Positions 36,025 to 44,962 of a DNA stretch of 64,000 nt are shown piece by piece. The stretch is from Buttiauxella brennerae ATCC 51605. Its GTDB lineage: Bacteria; Pseudomonadota; Gammaproteobacteria; Enterobacterales; Enterobacteriaceae. The stretch is taken from positions 19,512 through 83,511 of the forward strand of contig NZ_LXER01000024.1 in NCBI RefSeq assembly GCF_001654925.1, written 5' to 3'. How positions within the stretch are numbered: position 1 is the first letter of the stretch; the number at the start of each line of letters is the position of its first letter. The position numbers and the translations under genes were made by a program. Under the pieces are notes generated by a model. The model was not told the DNA's origin. It was given only the letters and a program-made list of their open reading frames with translations, and did no database searches.

Positions 36025-37709
36025 GCGACTTCCTTATCATCAGCAATGCAGTAACGGTTACGGCCATGCTGTTTTGCACTATACAAAGCCTGGTCTGCGC
36101 GTTCGCGAATAGTTTCTATTTTGTCTCCTGGCTGCCAGGAGGCAATTCCCGCACTAAAGGTATTGCTGAAGTTGGTCTGGTTGACTGAGAAGTTAATTTT
36201 TTCAAATCCCTGGCGCAATCTTTCCACCACTGCTGCTGCCTGTTCTTGCGTAGTGCTGGGCATAATTATCGCAAACTCTTCCCCGCCATAACGCCCAACA
36301 ATATCGGTGCTGCGTAAACGATGGGCGAACAGTTGTGAAATACCTAAAATCACCTGATCGCCCGCGACATGGCCGTAGGTATCATTGACATTTTTAAAGT
36401 GGTCCAAATCGACCATGACCAGGCTAAATGGAACGCCACTGTAGTTGGACTCTGTGATGGCGCTTTCCAGGTAATGCGTCGTCGTTGAGTGGTTATACAG
36501 GCCAGTCAAACTATCCTGAGACATACGGGCGCGCAGCGTACGCATTCTTTCAGCACGAATCGAAACCGCATTAATTAATTCCTGCGGGTCAGCCTGCTTG
36601 ATAATGAAGTCTTCCGCACCGGTACTCATCGCCCCGAACTGGGTTTTTTTATTGGTTTCGCTCGAGAGGTAGGCGATAGGTAAACCGATATGCTGCGGGA
36701 TCTGACGGATGAGTTTTGTCAGCTCTTCACCGCTGTATTCCGGCATATGGAAGTCCATCAGAACAATATCTATCGGATGCGTATTGAGCACATTCAACAG
36801 ATGAGGAATGTGCGTAAGAACATGCACTTCCATTCCGGCCAAACGCAGCATTTCGGCATTGTATTGCGCGACTTCGGGCTCATCATCAATCAGTAAAACC
36901 TGATACGGTTTTTTCAGTGACGGCTGAGTTAAACGGTGCAGTTCCTGAACTAAATCGGTAGTTGATGCGGGTTTCACATAGTAACCATCACACCCGGCTT
37001 TTATCGCATTGATTCGGGCATGGAAATGGCTATGACAGGAAAGATAGAGCACCGGGAAAGGTGTGCCGACTTTCTCTCTCAGATCTGACATCGCAAGCGG
37101 GCCACCGTAGGCGTGATCCGGGAAGCTGACATCCATGATGACCACTGATGGAGGCTGTGATAACACCGCTTTGGTAAAATCTGCCGTGTTGGTAAACACA
37201 TAACAGATAAAGCCAAAACAGCGCAGTTGGGTTGCCAGTAATTCAGCCTGATCGAATTCATCATCACACAGATAAACAGGCTTAATGGTGCGGTTAATCG
37301 CAACCTCTTCCTGAGAGGAAGCTGCTATCGGGAACTTAACTAAAGAATCGGCCCCACGGCGCGCGCTTTCAGCCTGCTCTTCGGTCAGTGCAGATAACCG
37401 CTGCAGTATCTCGCCAAGCTTGTTGTATTTCGTATCCGAAACAGAATGGCTCACTAACAGGTGCTCACCTTCAGCAGCCTGGCTGGCAATTTTTGTGAAA
37501 CCAAACGACGCGCTGGTTCCGTGGATGCTATGCAACAAAAGGTGCAATTGCTTACTATCCACTTCATTTGGCTCAGCGACTAATTTGACCAGCAGATCAT
37601 CTGCCTGGCCCAGCATCACGGGAATACGTTGCAAAAAACGCTGGCGCAAGCGAGCAATTTTATCTTGAGCAGTGTTCATTGTTTTTTGCATAAATTCTTG
37701 TTTTATCAT
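36021..37709 (-). CDS. Hpt-REC-REC-GGDEF output protein of the chemosensory operon
   Basis: 562-residue soluble protein with four modules. An Hpt-like domain is at ~residues 15-115, where H60 in LLHSIHGTSASFG is the likely phospho-acceptor, though the usual HxxKG lysine is H63. Receiver 1 (~143-260) has D193 and K246; receiver 2 (~268-385) has D319 and K371. The GGDEF domain (~400-555) has an active GGEEF at 475-479 and an I-site RSTD at 466-469. It is the WspR-like output that would make c-di-GMP when phosphorylated. The start is uncertain: ATGs at 37709, 37691 and 37679, none with a strong RBS. Confidence 0.9.
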   Translation of the reverse strand: MIKQEFMQKTMNTAQDKIARLRQRFLQRIPVMLGQADDLLVKLVAEPNEVDSKQLHLLLHSIHGTSASFGFTKIASQAAEGEHLLVSHSVSDTKYNKLGEILQRLSALTEEQAESARRGADSLVKFPIAASSQEEVAINRTIKPVYLCDDEFDQAELLATQLRCFGFICYVFTNTADFTKAVLSQPPSVVIMDVSFPDHAYGGPLAMSDLREKVGTPFPVLYLSCHSHFHARINAIKAGCDGYYVKPASTTDLVQELHRLTQPSLKKPYQVLLIDDEPEVAQYNAEMLRLAGMEVHVLTHIPHLLNVLNTHPIDIVLMDFHMPEYSGEELTKLIRQIPQHIGLPIAYLSSETNKKTQFGAMSTGAEDFIIKQADPQELINAVSIRAERMRTLRARMSQDSLTGLYNHSTTTHYLESAITESNYSGVPFSLVMVDLDHFKNVNDTYGHVAGDQVILGISQLFAHRLRSTDIVGRYGGEEFAIIMPSTTQEQAAAVVERLRQGFEKINFSVNQTNFSNTFSAGIASWQPGDKIETIRERADQALYSAKQHGRNRYCIADDKEVA

Positions 37710-37712
37710 GAT

Positions 37713-38093
37713 TTATAATGACTCAGCCGCTGCGTCTTGCTTAAGTAATTCACTCACTACAGCCACCAGTCGTTCTGCCATGTTCTCGTCTTTCTTCACC
37801 CAACAATCCGGGATGATGGTGATGTCAGTCATCTCACTGGCGCTGAGCAAAATAAAAGGTTTTTTCCAGCCGTTGGCCCGTAAAAGCTCTAATAGATCCA
37901 GCCCGGTAATTTCTGGCATATGGAAATCGCTGATAACCAAATCGATACCATCGTCAGAATTAAGATTGGCTAATGCCGTCATGGCACTTTCGGCAAGAAT
38001 CACTTCATAACCACTCATTTCCAGAAATACCGAAGCCAATTCAGCGGCAAACAAATCATCATCAACTAATAAAACACGCATCTCTTTTCTCAC
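37713..38093 (-). CDS. Stand-alone response regulator (CheY-like receiver)
   Basis: 126-residue single receiver domain. The acidic pocket (VDDD at residues 10-13), phospho-acceptor D56 in VISDFHMP, the LLSA switch serine and K99-K100 in CWVKKDE are intact. It has no output domain. Placed between the CheA hybrid and the GGEEF protein (gaps of 11 and 3 bases), it could be a phosphate sink or an array regulator. Nothing marks it as a flagellar CheY. Confidence 0.9.
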   Translation of the reverse strand: MRKEMRVLLVDDDLFAAELASVFLEMSGYEVILAESAMTALANLNSDDGIDLVISDFHMPEITGLDLLELLRANGWKKPFILLSASEMTDITIIPDCWVKKDENMAERLVAVVSELLKQDAAAESL

Positions 38094-38104
38094 TTTTTAA
38101 GCCT

Positions 38105-40249
38105 TCAGCATAAAAGCATTTTTAATGTTTCTATGAGGCTGTCCTGTTCGAAATCACCCTTGGCTATATATGCATCCGCACCCACCTGGATCCCTCGGCG
38201 GCGATCTTCTTCTTTAGCCCGTGACGTCACGATAATAATCGGAATATGTTGGTAATTGTCTTCGGCACGTAATGCTTTGGTGAGTGAAAATCCATCCATC
38301 ACCGGCATTTCTACATCCGTTAACACGGCGTCAAACTGCGTTAGACGCGCTTTTTGTAACCCCGAGAATCCATCTTCGGCGAGCGTGACCTGATAACCGT
38401 GTGCTTCCAGAACGTTTTTCTCAATTTCACGCGTATTTAATGAGTCATCAACGATCAGCACATGCCATGAGTTCTGTCGAACTTGCTGCTTAGGCGCAGC
38501 GGTCCGTGGCTGCCCCTGTTTTTGCGCCATCTCCATCAGGACCGGAACCTGCAAGATACTGACCAGTTGGTTGTCCTGGCTCAGAACCATGCCGGAAACA
38601 AGCAACTGCTGCTGCATGTGCTTCGGTAGTGGCTTAATCATCATGCTGCGTTCGTCGAGCAAGTTGTCCACCAGCATCGCCATCTTGCCAAACTGGTTCT
38701 GGATGATGATAAGCAGCAGGTCGTTAGCATGAGAGGCCGATGAGTTTTGCCCCACAGACCTGTCGTCGATACGCAGTAATTCGGCCGCGGAGATAACCGG
38801 GATAAATTCATTGTGCAGAATAATTGCCGGACGCCCGGCAATATCACGAACCTCACCACGAGAATATTTAACCACTTCAACCACATATTGTGCGGCAAGG
38901 CCAAACAGATGGTTGTGCAGTTCAAACTGCAAAATACGCATCATCGCCAGAGAGATAGGCAAACGGATAATGAACGTCGTTCCCTGCCCTGGGCGGCTAT
39001 GAACCTGCAATGTCCCCTGCAAATCCGTGACAATCGTTTTGCGCACGATATCCAGCCCCACACCACGGCCGGATAACTCGGTGACAATCTTGCTGGTTGA
39101 AAAACCCGGATGGAAAATAAGCTCGTTGCACTCAAGCTCTGAAAGCTGATCAACGACATCAGCCTCGACTAATCCACGCGCAACCGCTTTGGCGCGAATC
39201 GCCGGGTAATCTAAGCCACGGCCATCATCTTCTACGCGCAGCAAAATACCGCGCCCATCCTGTTGGGTCGTCAGGGTGATGGTGCCACGAGCCGATTTCC
39301 CGGCAGCGATGCGCTCGGAGGGCTCGCAAAGACCATGATCGACGGCATTTCGCAGCAAGTGGTTTAATGGCTCAGAGAGTCTGTCGATTAATTGTCTGTC
39401 GATCTCGACTTCGCCACCCAAAATACGGCAGTCCACCTGCTTATTCAGAGAGGCGGCAAGTTCACGCACCTGCATAGAAACCGGCTCAAACAGCATCGAT
39501 ACCGGCAGCATACGAATGGTGGTGGCAACGTCATACAGTTCGTACATCTGAAGATGCTGAACCTGGAAATCTTCTTTTAGTTTGCGGCTAAATTGCAGGA
39601 CCTGCTTGCGCAGTTGCTCTACATCCATGTGAGAGATGCGCGGCCCCAGATTAACTAAACTCTGTACCTGCTGTTCAAGGCGGTCATGACTGGCGACAAC
39701 TTCACCGAGAATGTTAATCAGGTCATCGAGTTTTTCGAGCTTAACGCGAACCGAACCTGCCTGTTTTAGCCCACCGTCTAAGACCTCAAGCGAGGGTAAA
39801 GTGGCTGGTTTTTCTACCGGGGCGCTGACGACTTCATCTGCGGCGGTGTCCATTTCTCCACGGCTGGCACGGGCTAATTGCTCACATAAGGTAACATCAG
39901 CCGGAGGTAACTGATTATTACCTTCACTTGCCGACAGTTGCGCCAGTTGGTTTGAAATGTAGTCGCAAGCCTGAAGAACTAAGGTTCCAAGGTTTTGGTT
40001 AGGCTCGAGCTTTTTATCTCGTAGCTCGCTTAATATCTCTTCAAGCTGATGGGTGACATCGGCGATGCTTTGCAATTTCAGCATACGCGCGCCCCCTTTC
40101 AGGGTGTGTGCCGCACGGAACATCTCTCCGATTTGTGCGTCGGTATTTTGACCGGATGAGAGCAGGAATGCCCCCTCTTTTACGGTATGTAAATGGCCGT
40201 TTGCTTCATCAATAAAGCGCAGCACAAATTTTTTAAGATCGATAGCCAT
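38105..40249 (-). CDS. CheA-type hybrid histidine kinase with C-terminal receiver
   Basis: 714-residue kinase, WspE-like in architecture. Hpt domain at 1-105 with phospho-His H48 (AAHTLKGGARML); dimerisation and ATPase domains at ~165-440 with the N box LNHLLRNAVDHG, G1 VEDDGRGLD and G2 GRGVGLDIV; CheW-like P5 at ~445-585; receiver at 597-714 with D645 and K697 (AYIAKGDF). No separate P2 domain is seen. It would phosphorylate its own receiver, the single receiver and the GGEEF protein. It lies 8 bases after cheR in the operon. Confidence 0.94.
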   Translation of the reverse strand: MAIDLKKFVLRFIDEANGHLHTVKEGAFLLSSGQNTDAQIGEMFRAAHTLKGGARMLKLQSIADVTHQLEEILSELRDKKLEPNQNLGTLVLQACDYISNQLAQLSASEGNNQLPPADVTLCEQLARASRGEMDTAADEVVSAPVEKPATLPSLEVLDGGLKQAGSVRVKLEKLDDLINILGEVVASHDRLEQQVQSLVNLGPRISHMDVEQLRKQVLQFSRKLKEDFQVQHLQMYELYDVATTIRMLPVSMLFEPVSMQVRELAASLNKQVDCRILGGEVEIDRQLIDRLSEPLNHLLRNAVDHGLCEPSERIAAGKSARGTITLTTQQDGRGILLRVEDDGRGLDYPAIRAKAVARGLVEADVVDQLSELECNELIFHPGFSTSKIVTELSGRGVGLDIVRKTIVTDLQGTLQVHSRPGQGTTFIIRLPISLAMMRILQFELHNHLFGLAAQYVVEVVKYSRGEVRDIAGRPAIILHNEFIPVISAAELLRIDDRSVGQNSSASHANDLLLIIIQNQFGKMAMLVDNLLDERSMMIKPLPKHMQQQLLVSGMVLSQDNQLVSILQVPVLMEMAQKQGQPRTAAPKQQVRQNSWHVLIVDDSLNTREIEKNVLEAHGYQVTLAEDGFSGLQKARLTQFDAVLTDVEMPVMDGFSLTKALRAEDNYQHIPIIIVTSRAKEEDRRRGIQVGADAYIAKGDFEQDSLIETLKMLLC

Positions 40250-40257
40250 ACGGTTCT

Positions 40258-41682
40258 CTATTGCCCATCCTGAGTGGTGAACTGCGCCAGCTGATGTTCA
40301 CAAAGAAAACGAAACGAATTACTCGGAAATGACAGTGGCAACCGCAGTGCGGTGGCGTTGCCGGTATTGTTCATTTCAGCGTTGAGTAATTGCAGTGTAA
40401 TGCGGTAAGTCCGCTGGGCCGGGCGGTATAACTCACTTTGTCGGTACATTTCCGCCAGGTAGTAATGGGCAGGCCAGTAACCCGGTTGTTGATAAACAAC
40501 CTCTTTAAACCAGGCTATAGCTTGTTGGGTATGTTGCTGCCACATCATGGCAAGTCCGAGCAACATTTTCGCTTCCGCAGACCATTCATCCAGTTCCAGC
40601 ACATGTTTCGCACTGAGAGCGGTTTCCTCGAACTCACATTTTTCCAGCGCAATTGCGCCTTTGATAACCAGAGCTTCCTGATGGTGGATATCGCTATCCA
40701 GCACCTGAGCTATCAGCTCTTCCGCCTCGTTAAAGCGTTTATCGGCCACACACGCGAGTGCCTTCTTAATCCAGCGGTCACATTGCTGTGAAGAAGGAAC
40801 TGGAGCCGCAACAAACGGTGCTTCAGCGGGAATGACCGGAGTAATAATGCGTGGCTGTGCGCTCGGGGTTGGCTGCGGTGCTCGCGCAGATTTAGGCTGG
40901 CAGAAGTAAAAATGCCCGAACTCCTGCTTCAGTTTCAGGATGCCAAAGTTATTGGCCAGCGTTTCTGCATTACCAAAGAACAACGCCCCTTCCGGTTGCA
41001 GCATGGTGAGCAAGTTAAAATGCAGCAGACGCCGCGTTTCGACGTCAAAGTAAATCGACACGTTGCGCAGCAGAATGATGTCGAAATTAGGCTGGAGCTG
41101 TTCTTTGACAATATTTGCCCGCTGGAACTGCACTTTATTGCGAATCACATCATGTAGCTGGAATTGGTTACCATTGCGCGTGAAATAGGTTTGTTGCAGT
41201 AACGGGTCAACGCCACGAAAGGAGTAGCTCGAATAGTTTGCTGCACGCGCCTTCTCAAGAATTTTGGTATCAATGTCGCAGCCATGAATTTCCACACGGC
41301 TGGCAAAATTCTCCTGGTATTTCTGATGGAGTTTAATCGCCAGAGAATAGGCTTCTTCACCGGATGAACAGCCTGCACTTAAGATGCGTACCGGCCCGCT
41401 GCGCTGCTCAAGGATACGCGGCACCAGCTTGTCGCAAACGATATCCAGCACGTCTTGTTCACGGAAAAAGTACGTTTCGTTGATAGTCAGCAAACTTAAG
41501 AGTTTGTCGAACTCGGTCGTTGAGACACTCAGTTTGTCATAGTATTCTTCGAAGCTCTCTTTGCCGCGCTCAGACATACGCTGATGCAATGCTGCATTGA
41601 GCAATCCTTCCATACCATTAAAAAAATGCAGACCCACTCTATCCTTGATAAGTGTTTTAAAGGCCGCAATATTTGGGATCAT
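40258..41682 (-). CDS. CheR methyltransferase with C-terminal TPR region
   Basis: 474 residues. The N-terminal ~265 residues are a CheR SAM-dependent methyltransferase that modifies glutamates of the receptor: INETYFFRE at 67-75, the SAM loop SAGCSSGEE at 102-110 and LLRNVSIYFD at 204-213. A Pro/Ala-rich linker (~262-297) leads to a tetratricopeptide region (~300-440; for example RFNEAEELIAQVLDSD and GYWPAHYYLAEMYRQS). The CheR-TPR layout is that of WspC. It overlaps cheB by 4 bases. Confidence 0.93.
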   Translation of the reverse strand: MIPNIAAFKTLIKDRVGLHFFNGMEGLLNAALHQRMSERGKESFEEYYDKLSVSTTEFDKLLSLLTINETYFFREQDVLDIVCDKLVPRILEQRSGPVRILSAGCSSGEEAYSLAIKLHQKYQENFASRVEIHGCDIDTKILEKARAANYSSYSFRGVDPLLQQTYFTRNGNQFQLHDVIRNKVQFQRANIVKEQLQPNFDIILLRNVSIYFDVETRRLLHFNLLTMLQPEGALFFGNAETLANNFGILKLKQEFGHFYFCQPKSARAPQPTPSAQPRIITPVIPAEAPFVAAPVPSSQQCDRWIKKALACVADKRFNEAEELIAQVLDSDIHHQEALVIKGAIALEKCEFEETALSAKHVLELDEWSAEAKMLLGLAMMWQQHTQQAIAWFKEVVYQQPGYWPAHYYLAEMYRQSELYRPAQRTYRITLQLLNAEMNNTGNATALRLPLSFPSNSFRFLCEHQLAQFTTQDGQ

Positions 41683-42746
41683 GGCTGTTTGCCCTCAGAC
41701 GAGCCAAGACGCGCCATCGACAGCAAAGTCGCGGCAAGCTTTTCCAGTGGCAGAATTTTATGGACGATATTTTTATCGATGGCGAATTTATTCATACCGA
41801 ACACGACCGATGTGACTTCATCCTGAGCCAGCGTTTTGCCGCCCTTTTTATAGATAGCTTCAATTCCATGGCACCCATCACTACCCATGCCGGTCATGAT
41901 GAGTCCGACGGCTTTGTCACCATAAACTTCTGCCACAGACTCCAGCAGCAAATTACAACTCGGATGATAGACATCACTCGTTTTACGAGGAATGGCGACT
42001 AAGCGATGGTATTTCTTCACCACCAGATGGTGTTCGGGAGGCAGGATATAGACATGACCGGCACACAAAACGTCATTTTCCTGAGCGAGCTGCACATTAA
42101 GTCCGGTGACGCTATCGAGCCACTCAACCATGCTTTTGGCAAAACCATCGGCAATATGCTGAGCGATAATAATCGGACACGGAAAATCTGCAGGCAGTGC
42201 CTGCAGTAATTTGCTCAGCGCCTGTGGCCCACCGGTTGAGCAGGCAATTGCCAGCACATAAGGCCACTTGCGTTGATACACCTCGTCAAAGACGGGCATC
42301 TGGGGGCTATCTGACTGAAATTCAGGATTGTGGCGCAACCCCTGGATATGGCGAATCACTTTAACACCGACCAGCATTTCGACCTGGCGGTGCAGGGCTT
42401 TGGTCGCAGACAAGGAGTCCCCTTGATTGCTCACCACTGCCAGCGCACCACGCGTGATGAACTCTGCATCCCATTGCGCGTCGGAATAATAGCGCATCAC
42501 CATGATAGGAATTGCGCAGGTCGCCATGATCGTTTCAACGGTTTCTACGTTTTCCGGACCTGGCGCACCTAACGTCAGCAACAGAAGTTGCGGCGTCATC
42601 TTTTGAACCAGGCTCGCCGCTTGTTCGCGATGCACAGCCTGGCCCACCACCACGATGTTTTTATCGATCTCAAGTTGTCTAATCAGATCATTGCGCGACA
42701 CACTGCCATGATCGACGATTAGCACCCGGATTTTAGGCCTGGTCAT
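41679..42746 (-). CDS. CheB methylesterase with degenerate receiver domain
   Basis: 355 residues. The C-terminal methylesterase domain has an intact catalytic triad: S170 in IACSTGG, H197 in IAQHIADGF, D290 in MTGMGSDG. The N-terminal ~125 residues keep the receiver fold but not its chemistry: the acidic pair is D12-H13, the phospho-acceptor aspartate is replaced by T58 (LLLLTLGAPGP) and the active-site lysine by N107. CheB is normally switched on by phosphorylation of that aspartate, so this one must be controlled otherwise. WspF analogue by position. It overlaps the MCP gene by 14 bases and cheR by 4. Confidence 0.92.
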   Translation of the reverse strand: MTRPKIRVLIVDHGSVSRNDLIRQLEIDKNIVVVGQAVHREQAASLVQKMTPQLLLLTLGAPGPENVETVETIMATCAIPIMVMRYYSDAQWDAEFITRGALAVVSNQGDSLSATKALHRQVEMLVGVKVIRHIQGLRHNPEFQSDSPQMPVFDEVYQRKWPYVLAIACSTGGPQALSKLLQALPADFPCPIIIAQHIADGFAKSMVEWLDSVTGLNVQLAQENDVLCAGHVYILPPEHHLVVKKYHRLVAIPRKTSDVYHPSCNLLLESVAEVYGDKAVGLIMTGMGSDGCHGIEAIYKKGGKTLAQDEVTSVVFGMNKFAIDKNIVHKILPLEKLAATLLSMARLGSSEGKQP

Positions 42747-44832
42747 CAGGTCTATCCGTCAACTTGAACGACTGAGAAGCCTGGTTCAACTCTTCGGATA
42801 ACTGAGTCATATCCTGGCTGATAGACAAAATGTCTTTAATTGATTGCGAGGTATAATTGCTGGCAACCACAATTTCACGTAAAGCCATAACAACCTGATT
42901 GCTGGCCGTTTTCTGCTGTTGAGTTGACAGAGAAATCTGCATAGCCGCAGTGGAGGTTTGCTCAGCCGTAGCCACAAGATCGTGTAAACGATCGGCGCTG
43001 ACTTTGCAGGCTTTGGTACCCGCTTTAATGCTGCTGCTGCCTTTTTCTGCGTTGAGAACCAGTCGATTAATCGAGTTTTGAATTTCGCTGATTTTGTTCT
43101 CAATCTCAAAGGTCGACTCGGTAACGGAGTCTGCCAGGCGGCGAATTTCTGCCGCAACCACCGAGAAACGTTTACCTGACTCGCCCGCACTTGAGGCTTC
43201 CAGTGCAGCATTGAAGGCGATGAGCTTGGTCTGATCGGCAACGTTATTGATGATCACCATCACGCGGCTGATCTCTTTAGACTTGTTACCCAGCATCATA
43301 ATTTCGCGCATGCTTTGCTGGTTGTCGCTGTCGATATCAGACATACGAGTCAGCAACTCACCCATCGAATCGGACCCCTTGTTACAGTCATCAAGAGTCA
43401 CATTGGCAATGTCTACCACTGCGCGAGAATGTTCTGCAATCTGCGTAGAGGAAGCCGATAACTCTTCCATCGTCGAGGTGATTTCTGCAACAGATGACGA
43501 AGTTTGAACGCTAGTCGAAGCCTGGCCATCAACGGCCTCAGTGATTTTTAGTGCCGCTTCATGTACATGTTGAGCATGAGAAACAACCCCACCGACCAAC
43601 GCATGTAACGATGCTCTCATCTTTTCATTGGCGCCCAGTAACTCACCAATTTCGTCTTTATGATCGATATGAACATCCACAGTCAGATCGCCTTGAGCAA
43701 TCGATTGTGAAATCTTCAATACGTTCTTCAAGCGCTTGGAAATCAGAATTCGGCTGGTTCCGGCAATCAACAGTAAAATCACCGGCATCAGCAGCAGACT
43801 GAAAAGCAGCAAGCTATTGCGTACCAGGTTGCTGCTGCGGGCAACATCATCAACATAACTGGTGGTGGCAATGATCCAGTTAATCCCATCGATATATTCG
43901 AACACCGCCACTCTTTTGCGAGGTGCTGCGCCATATCCACTCACGGTTTCGTAATAAATTGTGCCGTTTTTGAGCGCCAGAATATCGGAGTAGCGCTTGT
44001 AACCATGGGCGTCGGTCAGGTTTTCAACATGCTGATTCACTAAAGTTGGGTGCGCAACCATCATTCCTGGACTAAAGCCCGCATCCAGCACGTATGCATA
44101 ACCCCCCTCGCCGATATGCACAGCTAACAATTCTTTAATCACCGGCTGCAAGGCAAGTTTGACATCAAAACCAATTGCCACCGCACCGACAACCTGGCCG
44201 AATTTATCGGCGATCGGTTCGTAGTGACTAATGAATTGTTTTCCGTAAATCACCACCACGCCGGAGAATGGTTTGTTTTTGAGTAATGCTGCATAGGCAG
44301 GACTGTCATGGCTCAGAACGGTAGAAGTGGCAATTTTGCCTTCTTTACCCTGCAAGGTAGAAGAAACGCGTACAAACTGATCGCCTTCACGCACTAAGGT
44401 GGAAGCGAATACGCTGGTTAACTCAGTGAAATGAGCATTGATGCTGGTATCACTTAATAACGCTTTAAGCGATTTTTCATCCAGCGAACGCAGCGGTGCC
44501 GGGGACATATTCTGGTAATTGTTAATATAAACGTTGCTATAACGCTCAGCGTCCCGCAATACCCTTTTGTATTCAGTCGTAATGTTATTATGGAAAATTC
44601 GCGTATTAGAACGCAGAACTTCCAGTGCATTACTTTGCAACTGAGTCGCCAGATACGACGAAAGCAGGAAGGATGCACCAATCAACAATACGGCAATGCA
44701 TGAAACCAGCATCAGGCCCAGTTTCATGGCGACACCGATTTGCAACTTATGCAGCCATGATGTCAGAAATTTTTCCGTCGTATCTAAGGCTTCAGCTTCC
44801 GCAGGTTGCTGCATGTTTATAAATTTATGCAT
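42733..44832 (-). CDS. Methyl-accepting chemoreceptor of the Wsp-like operon
   Basis: 699-residue membrane receptor. TM1 at ~37-60, a periplasmic double-Cache sensor (~65-345; YGKQFISHYEPIADKFGQVV and EGGYAYVLDAG are typical of the Cache3-Cache2 class), TM2 at ~350-372, a HAMP, then the signalling hairpin. The tip reads QTKLIAFNAALEASSAGESG (534-553), with K where most receptors have N and F where L is usual. No CheR/CheB-tethering pentapeptide at the C-terminus (ends DRPDDQA). First gene of the chemosensory operon; RBS GGA before the ATG at 44832. Confidence 0.93.
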   Translation of the reverse strand: MHKFINMQQPAEAEALDTTEKFLTSWLHKLQIGVAMKLGLMLVSCIAVLLIGASFLLSSYLATQLQSNALEVLRSNTRIFHNNITTEYKRVLRDAERYSNVYINNYQNMSPAPLRSLDEKSLKALLSDTSINAHFTELTSVFASTLVREGDQFVRVSSTLQGKEGKIATSTVLSHDSPAYAALLKNKPFSGVVVIYGKQFISHYEPIADKFGQVVGAVAIGFDVKLALQPVIKELLAVHIGEGGYAYVLDAGFSPGMMVAHPTLVNQHVENLTDAHGYKRYSDILALKNGTIYYETVSGYGAAPRKRVAVFEYIDGINWIIATTSYVDDVARSSNLVRNSLLLFSLLLMPVILLLIAGTSRILISKRLKNVLKISQSIAQGDLTVDVHIDHKDEIGELLGANEKMRASLHALVGGVVSHAQHVHEAALKITEAVDGQASTSVQTSSSVAEITSTMEELSASSTQIAEHSRAVVDIANVTLDDCNKGSDSMGELLTRMSDIDSDNQQSMREIMMLGNKSKEISRVMVIINNVADQTKLIAFNAALEASSAGESGKRFSVVAAEIRRLADSVTESTFEIENKISEIQNSINRLVLNAEKGSSSIKAGTKACKVSADRLHDLVATAEQTSTAAMQISLSTQQQKTASNQVVMALREIVVASNYTSQSIKDILSISQDMTQLSEELNQASQSFKLTDRPDDQA

Positions 44833-44962
44833 GAGATTCCAGTGATCTAGATAATGTGAAATTAATGCCGAATTAATATCTTGCTACGTGCAGTAATCAC
44901 TGGACACGCGAGCGTGAGGGCCAGAAAAATCATTCTAAAGGACGTGATTTTTCACCGACATT

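Noticed and set aside
41679..42746. CheB receiver changes as a frameshift or sequencing error
   Set aside because: The frame is open and the fold-defining hydrophobic pattern continues on both sides; several separate active-site residues differ, which a single error cannot explain.
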